DNA from: Nanobdellota archaeon
Lineage (GTDB): Archaea > Nanobdellota > Nanobdellia > Woesearchaeales > GCA-2686295
Direction: 5' to 3'
NCBI GenBank assembly: GCA_018817005.1
Contig: JAHIUF010000049.1
Span: forward strand, 1-45,333
DNA: 45,333 bases
Part shown: positions 17,169 through 25,554 of the stretch, piece after piece
Numbering within the stretch: the stretch's first letter is position 1
How the letters are laid out: each line of letters starts with the position of its first letter
Program-made: the position numbers and the translations under genes
The notes under the pieces: generated by a model
The model's database searches: none
Told to the model about the DNA's origin: nothing
The model's input: the letters and a program-made list of their open reading frames with translations, nothing else

Positions 17169-17429
17169 TTATGAAAGTACACCGTTTTCTATCTGTTCAA
17201 GAATCAACTCCACATTATCTTTTTGACCATGCATACAACAATCATAAGGTCGTTTATTCCTTAACACACCTATTTTTGTGTAGAACCAATTTCTTGCATT
17301 ATTTTCATCGTTAAAAACTTCAGTCATCTTTTTCACAAGTTCTTTTCCAGCAACAGAATACATTGTTTGAGTCAAGTAATCATCCAATGGTTGGAATTGG
17401 TCTTGTTTTAAAAAATCACTTATATCCAT
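17169..17429 (-). CDS. DUF2384 (MbcA/ParS/Xre-type antitoxin C-terminal domain) protein
   Basis: Residues 45-86 match the antitoxin toxin-binding domain DUF2384: ARNWFYTKIGVLRNKRPYDC, then DNVELILEQIENGVLS. The usual N-terminal Xre helix-turn-helix is replaced by about 40 residues with no clear DNA-binding motif. No RES-domain toxin gene is adjacent; the next gene on this strand is an ADP-ribosylglycohydrolase. A TATA-like box at about 17456-17464 lies near 30 nt before the ATG. Confidence 0.7.
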   Translation of the reverse strand: MDISDFLKQDQFQPLDDYLTQTMYSVAGKELVKKMTEVFNDENNARNWFYTKIGVLRNKRPYDCCMHGQKDNVELILEQIENGVLS

Positions 17430-17547
17430 TCGACTTAAAAGAAATGAAAGTTAATTTAAATATATTTCCTTCATGATATGTTTCTTTCGTGACAACTAAT
17501 CTTCTTTCCTAACAAAAAGAAAAGCTTTTTGAAGGTTCAAAAATATT

Positions 17548-18834
17548 CTATTTTTGTAACCAATCAACCTGTAGAAAATGGGTTGAACAAGAAAAACAAG
17601 GGTCATAAGCTCGAATAAGCTTTTCAATCTCAAGAATTATTTCTTTTTTCTTAACCTTTTTTTTCAAAAGTAATTCAATGAACGCATGAACATACTCTTC
17701 CATACCACGAAGATTTTGACAAGTAGGGGTCATAATATTACAATGAGTTACATTTCCAGAATCATCAAAACTATACTCATGAAATAAAATACCTCTGGGG
17801 GCTTCAGTTGCAGCTCTTCCAGTTCCTGCTTTGACACTGACAAAAACAAGTTTTTGAAGTTCAAATTCGTTGTTTTCTAAAATACTAATAGCTTCATCCA
17901 ACCAGTAAACCAACTCTGCAGCCTGAGCAACATTTTGATTAAAAATGTTTTTTGAAGGAAAAATAAATTTGTATTTAGAGATAACTTTCTTTATATCAAC
18001 TGCGAAACATTCGAAGTTATTTCCAACCCTTGAAAGAGCTCCAAGAAGATAAGATTTACCGTTTTTCACAGCAAATTTTGCAGTGCTATAAGACTCAATC
18101 TTTTCGTCGATAAAATCAGAATATTTGTTTTCAGAAACATTTAATCCTTTGTTTGAAACAATTGCTCCTTTAAGCATGGGCTGAGATGTCTCGGGTTTTA
18201 AAGAAATCTGTTCCATGTCCAGCTCAACTTTTGGGTATTTTAATTTACAAAAAAGCTCAAGAGTATCAAATGCTTTTTTCCGGCTTTTTTTCAATTCAGA
18301 TAGAAGATAATCACAATCCTCTTTTGAAGGAACACTTGTAAACCCACCCACAACACAAGATATTGGATGCATTTGTCGTCCACCAGTTTTTAAAACAATT
18401 TCATTTCCGATTTTAACCAAGTCCAATGCGCGGAAAACTTCTTTTTGATATTGTTTAGCCATGGGAATTGCGGATTCAAAGCCTAAATAATCCGGCAAAA
18501 CTAAAAAGTAGAGATGGGTTGCGTGACTTCTAATTCGTTCACCAATAGACATGAGTTCTCTTAATATTTCTGTTTGTTTTGTAACCTTAACATCAAAAGC
18601 TTTTTCAGTTGCTTTAAGACTAGTCATAGAATGGCTGACGCTGCATATCCCGCAAATTCTAGAAGTGATTTCTTTTATTTCATCATATCGTCTGCCAACA
18701 ACAATTCCTTCAAAAAATCTTGTTCCTTCAATTGAACCAAGTTCGCACCTTACTAATTTATTGTTTTTTATCTCAACAGACAGATTTGCATGTCCTTCAA
18801 CTTTTGTTATATGATTAAGAGTTATTTTAGCCAT
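17548..18834 (-). CDS. hydA: Group 3 [NiFe] hydrogenase large subunit (alpha)
   Basis: This subunit carries the Ni-Fe active site of a cytosolic NAD(P)-linked hydrogenase. The N-terminal L1 motif SRICGICSVSHS (about residues 61-72) and the C-terminal L2 motif DPCFSCSTH supply the four Cys ligands. After the L2 His there is a tail of nine residues, FLQVDWLQK, which the dedicated endopeptidase (encoded at 21398-21778) should remove after Ni insertion. The 428-residue length fits group 3b. It is the last gene of an operon in the order beta, gamma, delta, alpha, one base after the delta gene. Confidence 0.96.
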   Translation of the reverse strand: MAKITLNHITKVEGHANLSVEIKNNKLVRCELGSIEGTRFFEGIVVGRRYDEIKEITSRICGICSVSHSMTSLKATEKAFDVKVTKQTEILRELMSIGERIRSHATHLYFLVLPDYLGFESAIPMAKQYQKEVFRALDLVKIGNEIVLKTGGRQMHPISCVVGGFTSVPSKEDCDYLLSELKKSRKKAFDTLELFCKLKYPKVELDMEQISLKPETSQPMLKGAIVSNKGLNVSENKYSDFIDEKIESYSTAKFAVKNGKSYLLGALSRVGNNFECFAVDIKKVISKYKFIFPSKNIFNQNVAQAAELVYWLDEAISILENNEFELQKLVFVSVKAGTGRAATEAPRGILFHEYSFDDSGNVTHCNIMTPTCQNLRGMEEYVHAFIELLLKKKVKKKEIILEIEKLIRAYDPCFSCSTHFLQVDWLQK

Positions 18835-18835
18835 T

Positions 18836-19621
18836 TTAGTCTTTTCTCTTTATTTTTTTTGCTTGCTCTTCTAATTCGCTAAATTTATCATATGAATATT
18901 TGTGAAAACGTTTTTTTATGAGCTTTATATCAACACCATTTTGTTCTAAAAGTTTTATACCCTGCAAAATGTTTGCATCTGATAATGGTCCATGACAACC
19001 AGTACATCCGTGATTAACACTAGGACAAAGAGCATCACACCCACCACGAATCATAGGACCAAGACATTCCTCACCCCGTTCAAGCAAACAATCATTTTCT
19101 TTTAAAGAACACTCAACACAAACTGGTTCATCATAAATAACTGGTTTTTTTCCAAGTAATAAATCAGTAATGAATTTCAAAATTTCTTTTTCTTCAGGTG
19201 GACAACCAGATATATAATAATCAACTTTTACATGCGCATCAATAGGAGCTGGTTTTAATGGCATTATTTGTTCTTTAAGGTTTAAATTTTTGTAAACCCT
19301 TGATTCCACAACTGTTGAATCAGAATAAGAATTTTTAATACCAGGAACATTACCGTGAGTTGCACAGGTTCCTAAAGCAACGAGTATTTTTGATTGTTCT
19401 CGAATTTTTTTTAAGTGTTCTAAATCATCTTTACTTGCAACTAGTCCTTCCATAAAACAAACATCATAAGGTCCAGCGTTGTTTTTTTCTTTGAGCATGG
19501 GTGCTGCAACGAGGTCTATTTTTTCAAGAAGTTTTAAAAGCAAATCTTTTACAAAATAAATAGTTAGCTGACAACCAGCACAACCAGTTATTGAATGAAT
19601 TGCTACTTTTGGTTTAGTCAT
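18836..19621 (-). CDS. hydD: Hydrogenase small subunit (delta)
   Basis: The small subunit carries the proximal Fe-S cluster. Visible ligands are SITGCAGCQL near the N-terminus, GTCATHG and SGCPPEE, typical of the [NiFe] small subunit. A further Cys-rich stretch follows (CVECSLKENDC, ECLGPMIRGGCDALC, HGCTGCHGP) for additional clusters. There is no Tat signal, consistent with a cytosolic enzyme. I chose MTKPKVAI as the start, one base after the gamma stop; an ATG nine bases upstream (19630) is the alternative and would overlap gamma by eight bases. Confidence 0.95.
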   Translation of the reverse strand: MTKPKVAIHSITGCAGCQLTIYFVKDLLLKLLEKIDLVAAPMLKEKNNAGPYDVCFMEGLVASKDDLEHLKKIREQSKILVALGTCATHGNVPGIKNSYSDSTVVESRVYKNLNLKEQIMPLKPAPIDAHVKVDYYISGCPPEEKEILKFITDLLLGKKPVIYDEPVCVECSLKENDCLLERGEECLGPMIRGGCDALCPSVNHGCTGCHGPLSDANILQGIKLLEQNGVDIKLIKKRFHKYSYDKFSELEEQAKKIKRKD

Positions 19622-19622
19622 T

Positions 19623-20408
19623 TTATTCATCAGTGATGTCTTTTACCTCATCATATCTAAAAACAGGTCCATCTTTACAAACATAAAAACCATGAGCCAT
19701 ACAATGGCCGCATTTTCCAACTCCACATTTCATGTGTCTTTCGAGACTAACCCATAACTGGGAGTCTTTGAATTTTTTTTTCTTAAGAATCTCTACACAT
19801 TTGTCCATCATTATAGGTGGACCACAAAGTAATACTTCGGTGTTTTTTGTTTCAATTTTTGTTTGATCTAAAATTTGTGTTACAAAACCCACGGGACAAA
19901 AGAAAGGATTATCTTCAGGAGATTTATCAACAGACATGTTAAAATTGTATTTCTTCATCCAAACAGCCACTTCATCTTTAAAAAGAACGTCTTGTGGTGT
20001 TCGAAATCCAAAAAACATTGTTATTTCATCATAGTCTTTTCTGTGTTTTTCCAAGTATTTGATAACCCCCCGAAGTGGCGCAACCCCGCAGCCACCACCA
20101 ATAAGAACAATATTTTTTCCTTTAAAATCAACCAAGGGATATCCTCGACCGTAAGGTCCTCTCAAATGAATATAATCATTTTTCTTTAAGTTACCAATAG
20201 CCTTTGTTACATTTCCAACCACTCGTATATTTAAGTCTAAAAAATTTTCATCACAAGAAGCAGTAGAAATCGGTGCTTCGCCAATACCAGGAATGCTTAC
20301 TTGCACGAATTGTCCTGGTTGTGGATTAATATCTGTTTCTATCCTTAAAAACACATCATCAGCTGTTTCTTTGCTGGTTGATAATATTTTATATTTTTTT
20401 AAATTCAT
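19623..20408 (-). CDS. hydG: Hydrogenase gamma subunit, FAD/NAD(P)-binding diaphorase
   Basis: This is a ferredoxin-NADP reductase-like subunit that passes electrons between NAD(P)H and the Fe-S chain. It has the FAD-binding LRGPYGRGYPL, the nucleotide-binding GGGCGVAPLRGV and, at the C-terminus, the [2Fe-2S] ligands CGVGKCGHC plus a later Cys in GFYVCKDGPVF. The 261 residues match the family (dihydroorotate dehydrogenase electron-transfer subunit fold). It lies 22 bp after the beta gene, and its stop adjoins the delta start. Confidence 0.95.
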   Translation of the reverse strand: MNLKKYKILSTSKETADDVFLRIETDINPQPGQFVQVSIPGIGEAPISTASCDENFLDLNIRVVGNVTKAIGNLKKNDYIHLRGPYGRGYPLVDFKGKNIVLIGGGCGVAPLRGVIKYLEKHRKDYDEITMFFGFRTPQDVLFKDEVAVWMKKYNFNMSVDKSPEDNPFFCPVGFVTQILDQTKIETKNTEVLLCGPPIMMDKCVEILKKKKFKDSQLWVSLERHMKCGVGKCGHCMAHGFYVCKDGPVFRYDEVKDITDE

Positions 20409-20430
20409 TTTAATCTATTTTTAATCAAAT

Positions 20431-21372
20431 TTATTTTTTTAGATTGTTAATGGTATCTACAAAATCAATTTTTGAATGACAAAACTCCATACAACGACCA
20501 CAACCAACACACATTGGTATTTCAAATTTATCTTTAAAATATTGTATTTTATGAAAAACTCTGTGTCGATATCTTTTAAGTTTTGTATCTCTAAAAACAT
20601 GTCCCCCTGCAACTAATGTAAAATCTTTTGAATGACAAGAGTCAAGACTTCTATTGCGAGTTCCGAGCTTTAAATCAATATTCATTTCATCAGCGACATC
20701 AAAGCAAAGACAAGTTGGACAAAGCAATGTGCACCTCTGGCAACTAACACATTTTAAAGCATCTTTCTCCCAAAATTTTTCATCAAAAAAATCGTGGATA
20801 TTTTTGTTTTTTAATTTTTTCTTGCACACCGGTTTCTTTAAATTAATATCATAATCCTTGTATTCTGTCACTAAGTTTGCACCTTTTTTTGAGCCTATAG
20901 AAACATAGTATTTTTCATTATTCTCTGTTATTAATAAATCATAATAATCTTTCAAATCCATTGATTCACAAAAACAAAAGTCTGAGAGCGGTTCTTTGCA
21001 TGCAAAGCCAATAAGGATTGTGTTCTCTCTTCGAATAGCATAAATTTTATCAGGATATAATGGGTCTAAAAAAAGTTTATCCAAAACTAAAAGACCATTA
21101 AGGTCACATAGTCTTGCGCCGAATATTATTCTTTTTTTAAAATCATTTTTTTCAACAAACGCATCGTTCTTTATTTCTGCAATTGCTTCTTTTGTGGGTA
21201 AAAAATATTTTTTTATAGGAAACATTGATCTACCTTCGAAACACACTTCGCTGAATTTCTTAACTGGTTTAAAAGAAATATTCTCATTTTTTACAGGAGC
21301 AACAACTTCTCCAATCTTTTGAAGTTTTTCAAAGAAGCATTTCAAATCTTTTTTATCAAGTATTTTTCCCAT
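20431..21372 (-). CDS. hydB: Hydrogenase beta subunit, [4Fe-4S] ferredoxin-like
   Basis: The N-terminal two-thirds resemble the sulfhydrogenase/anaerobic sulfite reductase A family (GARLCDLNGLLVLDKLF and FACKEPLSDFCFCES). The C-terminal third has two Cys clusters, CVSCQRCTLLCPTC and CVGCGRCMEFCHSKID, for two [4Fe-4S] centres that link the gamma and delta subunits. The 313 residues are slightly shorter than the Pyrococcus homologue. It is the first gene of the hydrogenase operon, with a TATA box about 28 nt before the ATG. Confidence 0.94.
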   Translation of the reverse strand: MGKILDKKDLKCFFEKLQKIGEVVAPVKNENISFKPVKKFSEVCFEGRSMFPIKKYFLPTKEAIAEIKNDAFVEKNDFKKRIIFGARLCDLNGLLVLDKLFLDPLYPDKIYAIRRENTILIGFACKEPLSDFCFCESMDLKDYYDLLITENNEKYYVSIGSKKGANLVTEYKDYDINLKKPVCKKKLKNKNIHDFFDEKFWEKDALKCVSCQRCTLLCPTCLCFDVADEMNIDLKLGTRNRSLDSCHSKDFTLVAGGHVFRDTKLKRYRHRVFHKIQYFKDKFEIPMCVGCGRCMEFCHSKIDFVDTINNLKK

Positions 21373-21396
21373 CCGAACACACTTAAATACACAGTT

Positions 21397-21404
21397 TTTA
21401 TAAA
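21397..21404 (-). promoter_or_regulatory. TATA box of hydrogenase operon
   Basis: The self-complementary TTTATAAA is centred 28 nt upstream of the hydB ATG at 21372, giving a leaderless start. It overlaps the last codons of the upstream endopeptidase gene, so the hydrogenase genes can be expressed separately from it. Confidence 0.6.
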
Positions 21405-21778
21405 TTTTTTCTTTGAAGAATTTTTGCTATCTCTTCTTTGGCTTTTTGCTTGTCATAATTTATTGGTATAGCTATGATTTTTACTTCATCTATGCGACCA
21501 ATGCTTTTCATTAATTGTAAGAAAAAGTTTAAGTCAAAATCATGAAGAGTGAACAAGGTGTTTGCTTTTAAATCTTTGATTCCTATGAGTGAGACTTTCT
21601 TTATGTTCTCACAAACATCTAGTATGAATGAAAAATTTGTGTGTTGTATTATTTCTTGTGGAGAAACACAGATTACAAATTCAAATCCTTTAAGCTTCAA
21701 TTCTTTTCCAATCTCAATTGCAAGAGAATCAATAGGAATAAAAGGATTTCCAAAACACAATACTTTCTTTGTTTTCAT
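21398..21778 (-). CDS. Hydrogenase maturation endopeptidase (HycI/HyaD-like)
   Basis: The protein opens with the family nickel-binding motif in CFGNPFIPIDSLAIEIGKEL (canonical GxGNxLxxDDGxG), then FILDVCENIKKV, where the second metal-ligand Asp lies, and a His in TLHDFDL. It should cleave the tail of the hydrogenase large subunit. It is short (126 residues). The start is placed at MKTKKVL because a TATA box (21800-21810) lies about 27 nt upstream; earlier in-frame TTG and ATG codons at 21796 and 21790 are too close to it. Confidence 0.8.
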   Translation of the reverse strand: MKTKKVLCFGNPFIPIDSLAIEIGKELKLKGFEFVICVSPQEIIQHTNFSFILDVCENIKKVSLIGIKDLKANTLFTLHDFDLNFFLQLMKSIGRIDEVKIIAIPINYDKQKAKEEIAKILQRKNL

Positions 21779-21831
21779 AATTATTTCCATTATCAAAAAC
21801 TATATAAATATCTTGTCTTTTAAAATTTTTG

Positions 21832-22740
21832 ATGAAAAAAGGCATTGGCTTGGTTTTTGGAACTGCAATCATTTCAGGCATTTCAGTATTTCTTAATGCA
21901 TTTGGAGTTAAAGATATTAATCCTTTTCTTTTTACAGGCGCAAAAAACTTTTTGGTAGCAATATGTTTACTTTCAACACTAATACTTTTTAAAAACTTTA
22001 GTTCTTTAAAAAAACTTAATATAAAGCAATGGACAAATCTTGTTTTCATAGGTCTTATAGGTGGATCAATACCGTTCTTATTATTCTTTAAAGGACTGCA
22101 ATTAATTTCTCCGGCACAAGGGTCATTTATTCATAAAACCATGATTTTGTGGGTTGGAATACTAGCATTGATTTTTTTGAAGGAAAAAATTAATGTAAAA
22201 CTTATTGTCGGATTAATTATTTTATTGGCAGGTAATTTTTTGCTTTTAAAAATAACTTCATTTGACTTGACTACGGGTGCATTACTGGTTTTTGCAGCGA
22301 CAATTTTTTGGTCTGTGGAAATTATTCTTTCTAAAAAATTATTGAAAAACACTTCAGGCAATGTTTTAGCTTTTGGCAGAATGTTTTTTGGTTCAATATT
22401 CATCTTTTTATATTTGTTATTCACAAATCAACTTTCAGGAATGATGAGTTTGACGACGCCACAACTTGGATGGATAGTTCTTACATCAATCTTTTTGTTT
22501 GTATATGTAACAACGTTTTACAATGGTTTAAAATATATAAAAGCAAGTACGGCGATTGCAATTCTTTCACTTGGTGCAGTTATTACAACAATTTTAAATA
22601 TTATTTTCTTAGATAAAATTTTAATGTTACATCAATTCATTGGTTTAACAAGCATTGTTGTAGGATCTCTTTTGATATCTTTATTCTCAGAAAAAAGTAT
22701 TAATCAAATTTCTCAACAGCAAATCCTTGATGAATGGTGA
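21832..22740 (+). CDS. EamA/DMT family transporter
   Basis: A 302-residue integral membrane protein with about ten hydrophobic helices in two similar halves, typical of the drug/metabolite transporter superfamily (two EamA domains). Markers are TGAKNFLVAICLL in the first half and FGRMFFGSIFIFLYLL in the second. The substrate cannot be inferred. The ATG at 21832 lies about 28 nt after a TATA box shared with the divergent endopeptidase gene (21799-21808). The 3' end overlaps the convergent HypC-like gene by 41 bp. Confidence 0.88.
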   Translation: MKKGIGLVFGTAIISGISVFLNAFGVKDINPFLFTGAKNFLVAICLLSTLILFKNFSSLKKLNIKQWTNLVFIGLIGGSIPFLLFFKGLQLISPAQGSFIHKTMILWVGILALIFLKEKINVKLIVGLIILLAGNFLLLKITSFDLTTGALLVFAATIFWSVEIILSKKLLKNTSGNVLAFGRMFFGSIFIFLYLLFTNQLSGMMSLTTPQLGWIVLTSIFLFVYVTTFYNGLKYIKASTAIAILSLGAVITTILNIIFLDKILMLHQFIGLTSIVVGSLLISLFSEKSINQISQQQILDEW

Positions 22741-23182
22741 CGATGTCTCCGATTTCTGCTTTGGGTAAAATATCTGAAAAAACGTTTCTTTGTTGATTTT
22801 CAAAAACAACTGTTAACATGTTTTCATTTTTTGACACGACTGTTCCTTTGAAAACTTTACAAAATTCTCTAAAAGTTTTTCCAAAATCAGCATATCCTCC
22901 GTCTCGTTCATCAATATAATTGTTGTGTTCTTCTAAAAAATATTTTCTTATCACATCAACATTCCAATAAGTTTTATTCATTTTCTTTGCAACTTCTTTT
23001 ATTCTTCTAAAGGCTGCTGGAAAGAGACTTTCAAGTTCAGATTGTAACATCACTTTATTTTTTATAACATTTTCTTTTAACTCTTCAAGCTTTGATTCAG
23101 TTATAGAACCCATCTCTAAAAGAACGTGTGCACAGGGATAAGAATATTTTAAAAATAATTGTTCTGGTTTTATCAAGCTCAT
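22700..23182 (-). CDS. HypC-like domain fused to an N-terminal helical domain
   Basis: The last 55 residues fit the HypC fold. FCKVFKGTVV aligns with the HypC N-terminus MCLSIPGRI, including its essential Cys, and EIGDIVTIHQGFAVEKFD aligns with the HypC C-terminal motif VGDYVIVHVGFAI. About 105 residues of charged helical sequence precede this domain, with a Pro-Cys (SYPCAHVLLEMGS) near residue 17. The gene overlaps hypC by four bases (ATGA coupling) at the end of the hypA-hypC cluster. I infer a role in hydrogenase Fe(CN)2CO assembly. No described maturation factor with this architecture is known to me. Confidence 0.7.
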   Translation of the reverse strand: MSLIKPEQLFLKYSYPCAHVLLEMGSITESKLEELKENVIKNKVMLQSELESLFPAAFRRIKEVAKKMNKTYWNVDVIRKYFLEEHNNYIDERDGGYADFGKTFREFCKVFKGTVVSKNENMLTVVFENQQRNVFSDILPKAEIGDIVTIHQGFAVEKFD

Positions 23183-23409
23183 TTTTCACAATTGCAAATT
23201 TTATCTGTTTCATCCCATAAAGCAATTGTTTTTTTTGCTTCTTCTTCTGGAACTTTCTGCATGACAAACTTGGCGCTGACAATGACAAAGTCACCAACAG
23301 TTACATCTTTTAATAAAGCAGTACTTGCAGTTCTTTTTTCTCCAGAATAATCAATTGTCGCAGTCTCATCCTCAATTTTTATAATTCTGCCAGGAATTGA
23401 AAGACACAA
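23179..23409 (-). CDS. hypC: Hydrogenase maturation chaperone HypC
   Basis: The 76-residue protein starts MCLSIPGRI, where Cys2 carries the Fe(CN)2CO group during [NiFe] centre assembly. It continues with GDFVIVSAKFV, the family VGDYVxVH motif but with Ser in place of His. The C-terminus ends in an unusual Cys pair (ICNCEK). It follows hypA with one base between, and overlaps the HypC-like fusion gene by four bases. Confidence 0.95.
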   Translation of the reverse strand: MCLSIPGRIIKIEDETATIDYSGEKRTASTALLKDVTVGDFVIVSAKFVMQKVPEEEAKKTIALWDETDKICNCEK

Positions 23410-23410
23410 A

Positions 23411-23734
23411 TCATTTCACCTCAACATCTCGAAGAATTACTTTGTCCCCATCAACTACTTCCGGTAATAAGGCCTTGCATTGCGGACAGTTGTAAATCAC
23501 ATTTGTATGATTTTGTTCGAGAATATTCGGTGCACCCATAAATCCACATTCACAATTAATAGTGGCTTTTTTATTTTTCATTATAATTTTCCAAGTCGTT
23601 ATAGCTGCAAGATATTCTTCTAGTTCTTGAATTGGTGGATGAGCAAGTTCTCCTACTTCCACGGTTATTGCTTTAACAAGTCCATACTTCAATGCTTCTT
23701 CTACGATGCTCTTACAAATTTTGTGTTCATGCAT
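23411..23734 (-). CDS. hypA: Hydrogenase nickel-insertion protein HypA
   Basis: The N-terminus MHEHKICKSIVEEA has the nickel ligand His2. A zinc site is formed by CECGFMG and NCPQCKA. HypA delivers Ni to the hydrogenase large subunit. The 107-residue length is normal, but the family region between the N-terminus and the zinc site carries an atypical sequence. It is the first gene of a three-gene maturation operon; hypB, D, E and F are not in this window. Confidence 0.93.
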   Translation of the reverse strand: MHEHKICKSIVEEALKYGLVKAITVEVGELAHPPIQELEEYLAAITTWKIIMKNKKATINCECGFMGAPNILEQNHTNVIYNCPQCKALLPEVVDGDKVILRDVEVK

Positions 23735-23822
23735 TTTAAATTAAGTAATTTTTCCTTGCTTAAAAAGGTTTACAAAATTAAAAACCTATAAAAAAAAAAT
23801 TATGAAAAAAAAAATAAAAAAG

Positions 23823-25520
23823 TTAGCAGGATCCTGCTGGAACTTCACCAGTATCCGAACTTAAAGTGTTTTCACACCCTAAAACTTCTTGATTGTATCT
23901 GCAAAAGTTTGTTTTTACAGTTTCAGAATCTATTCCTGAAAATGTGTAACGATTATTTACAAGCCAAGTTGGAGATGCGCCCACTCCTAAATCTTGAGCG
24001 AGTTTTATATCGTTTCTTAAGAGTGTTTTTCCTTCTTCACCATCAAAGCAGGTTTGCACGGTGGTTATATCAACATTTGTTTCCGTAGCACAATCTTTCC
24101 AATCTTTTCCTGAAACACCTTTTGTTGATCTGCAATATAAGTAGTCAAACCATTCATTAGGACTGTATTCTTTTACACATAGCTGGATTATATTCTCATC
24201 AACCTCATATTGTCCATGAAGACTTTGAAATCCGTCACCCACTTCATTTGCTATGTAGTGCACTTCGTATTCTATTTGTCCTTCAAAGTTGTCTATTACT
24301 GGTTTTAAGGCTTCGATTGCTTTTCTGCCATATGGACAATCGCTCATGATAAAAACTTGAAGTTGCTGTGATTTTTCTTCTCTACAACTAAGTGTTTCTT
24401 TGCAGGTGTCATCATAACAATCAACAAGACCATTGCCAGTATCATCAATTCCATTATCACAAATTTCTGCTGTTGGATCAAACTGTGCGCCTATTCTTAA
24501 AGAGATATACTCTCCGGCTGGAACTAAATAGTTCTTAACAACACTATATGATTCATCTTTTGTTACTGTTTCATCAAATAAAACAGCAGGTAAATATTGT
24601 AAATCTGACTCCTTGTAAATTGCTTGTCCTTCTGCATCATTATAGTCTAAAGTTGTTATTTCCAAACCTGGAAATAAAGATTTTAGTTGAGCAACCAGAC
24701 CTGTTGTGTCACACTCAGCACATCTGTTATCATTCAATACTATCATACTAACTTTTGTTGGCTCTGGAAGATTATTACAAGGCTCTGGTTTTTCTTCTCC
24801 ATATGCATTACAAATTGCTCTATAGAAATCCGAAGTTGTTCTACCGCCCCTGTATGACTCATCATTAAGATATATTGTTGGACTGCCAGTGGCTTTTACT
24901 TCTTCAGATTTTTTTATTGATTCTGATAACAGTTTTTTGCCTTCTTCTCCCTCATAACAAGTTTTTATTGATTCTTCATCAAGAGAATATTTTTTAGCAC
25001 AAGTAACCCAATTACCAGGTATTGCATTTGCGTTTTCGTTTTGACAAGTTATCATATCAAGATATTTTTCTGGCTCGTATTTGGCTGCGCATAATTGTAC
25101 AATGTTGCCTAAGACTTCTACTTGTCCATGAAGACTATTAAAGGTTCCATCTCCATTGTCCGACGCTATGAATTCTATGTTTAGCTGGAATTCTTTTCCA
25201 AGTTCCTTTGCTATTGGAGCTACTGCATCAACTACTTGTGTTCCATATGGACACTGACTCATAACATACATATCCATAACAACAGTTGCTGTTGCTGTTT
25301 TTTCTGAAGGATTTCTAATTATTAATCCCAAAACTACTGCAATAATTATAACAGCCAAACCTATAACTGCTGGTACACCTAAATTTCTAGGTTTATTCTT
25401 AGAAACCTTTTTCTGAATAACAGGTTTTTTAGATTTAATTTTTGTACTTGTTTTTTTAGAAATATTTTTTTTACTTGTTGTCTTACTCGTTTTCCGAGGA
25501 CTATTCTTTTTCTTTGGCAA
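23823..25520 (-). CDS. Membrane-anchored protein with two GILT-like thiol domains and a central thioredoxin-like domain
   Basis: A Lys-rich cytoplasmic tail (about 45 residues) and one membrane helix (VPAVIGLAVIIIAVVLGLII) place the rest outside. Two GILT-like domains (about residues 80-230 and 390-545) each have CPYG at the active-site position and the GILT signature SLHGQ-EV--N--QLC. Between them is a thioredoxin-like domain with CAEC, then a Cys/Asp motif (CDNGIDDTGNGLVDC) seen in surface proteins. Both GILT domains keep only the first active-site Cys. The start at TTG (25520) is chosen because GAGGTG lies six bases upstream; a GTG at 25529 is in frame. The likely role is thiol chemistry on exported Cys-rich proteins. 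Confidence 0.85.
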   Translation of the reverse strand: MPKKKNSPRKTSKTTSKKNISKKTSTKIKSKKPVIQKKVSKNKPRNLGVPAVIGLAVIIIAVVLGLIIRNPSEKTATATVVMDMYVMSQCPYGTQVVDAVAPIAKELGKEFQLNIEFIASDNGDGTFNSLHGQVEVLGNIVQLCAAKYEPEKYLDMITCQNENANAIPGNWVTCAKKYSLDEESIKTCYEGEEGKKLLSESIKKSEEVKATGSPTIYLNDESYRGGRTTSDFYRAICNAYGEEKPEPCNNLPEPTKVSMIVLNDNRCAECDTTGLVAQLKSLFPGLEITTLDYNDAEGQAIYKESDLQYLPAVLFDETVTKDESYSVVKNYLVPAGEYISLRIGAQFDPTAEICDNGIDDTGNGLVDCYDDTCKETLSCREEKSQQLQVFIMSDCPYGRKAIEALKPVIDNFEGQIEYEVHYIANEVGDGFQSLHGQYEVDENIIQLCVKEYSPNEWFDYLYCRSTKGVSGKDWKDCATETNVDITTVQTCFDGEEGKTLLRNDIKLAQDLGVGASPTWLVNNRYTFSGIDSETVKTNFCRYNQEVLGCENTLSSDTGEVPAGSC

Positions 25521-25554
25521 ATAAACCACCTCATTAATATTTTATAAAACTATA

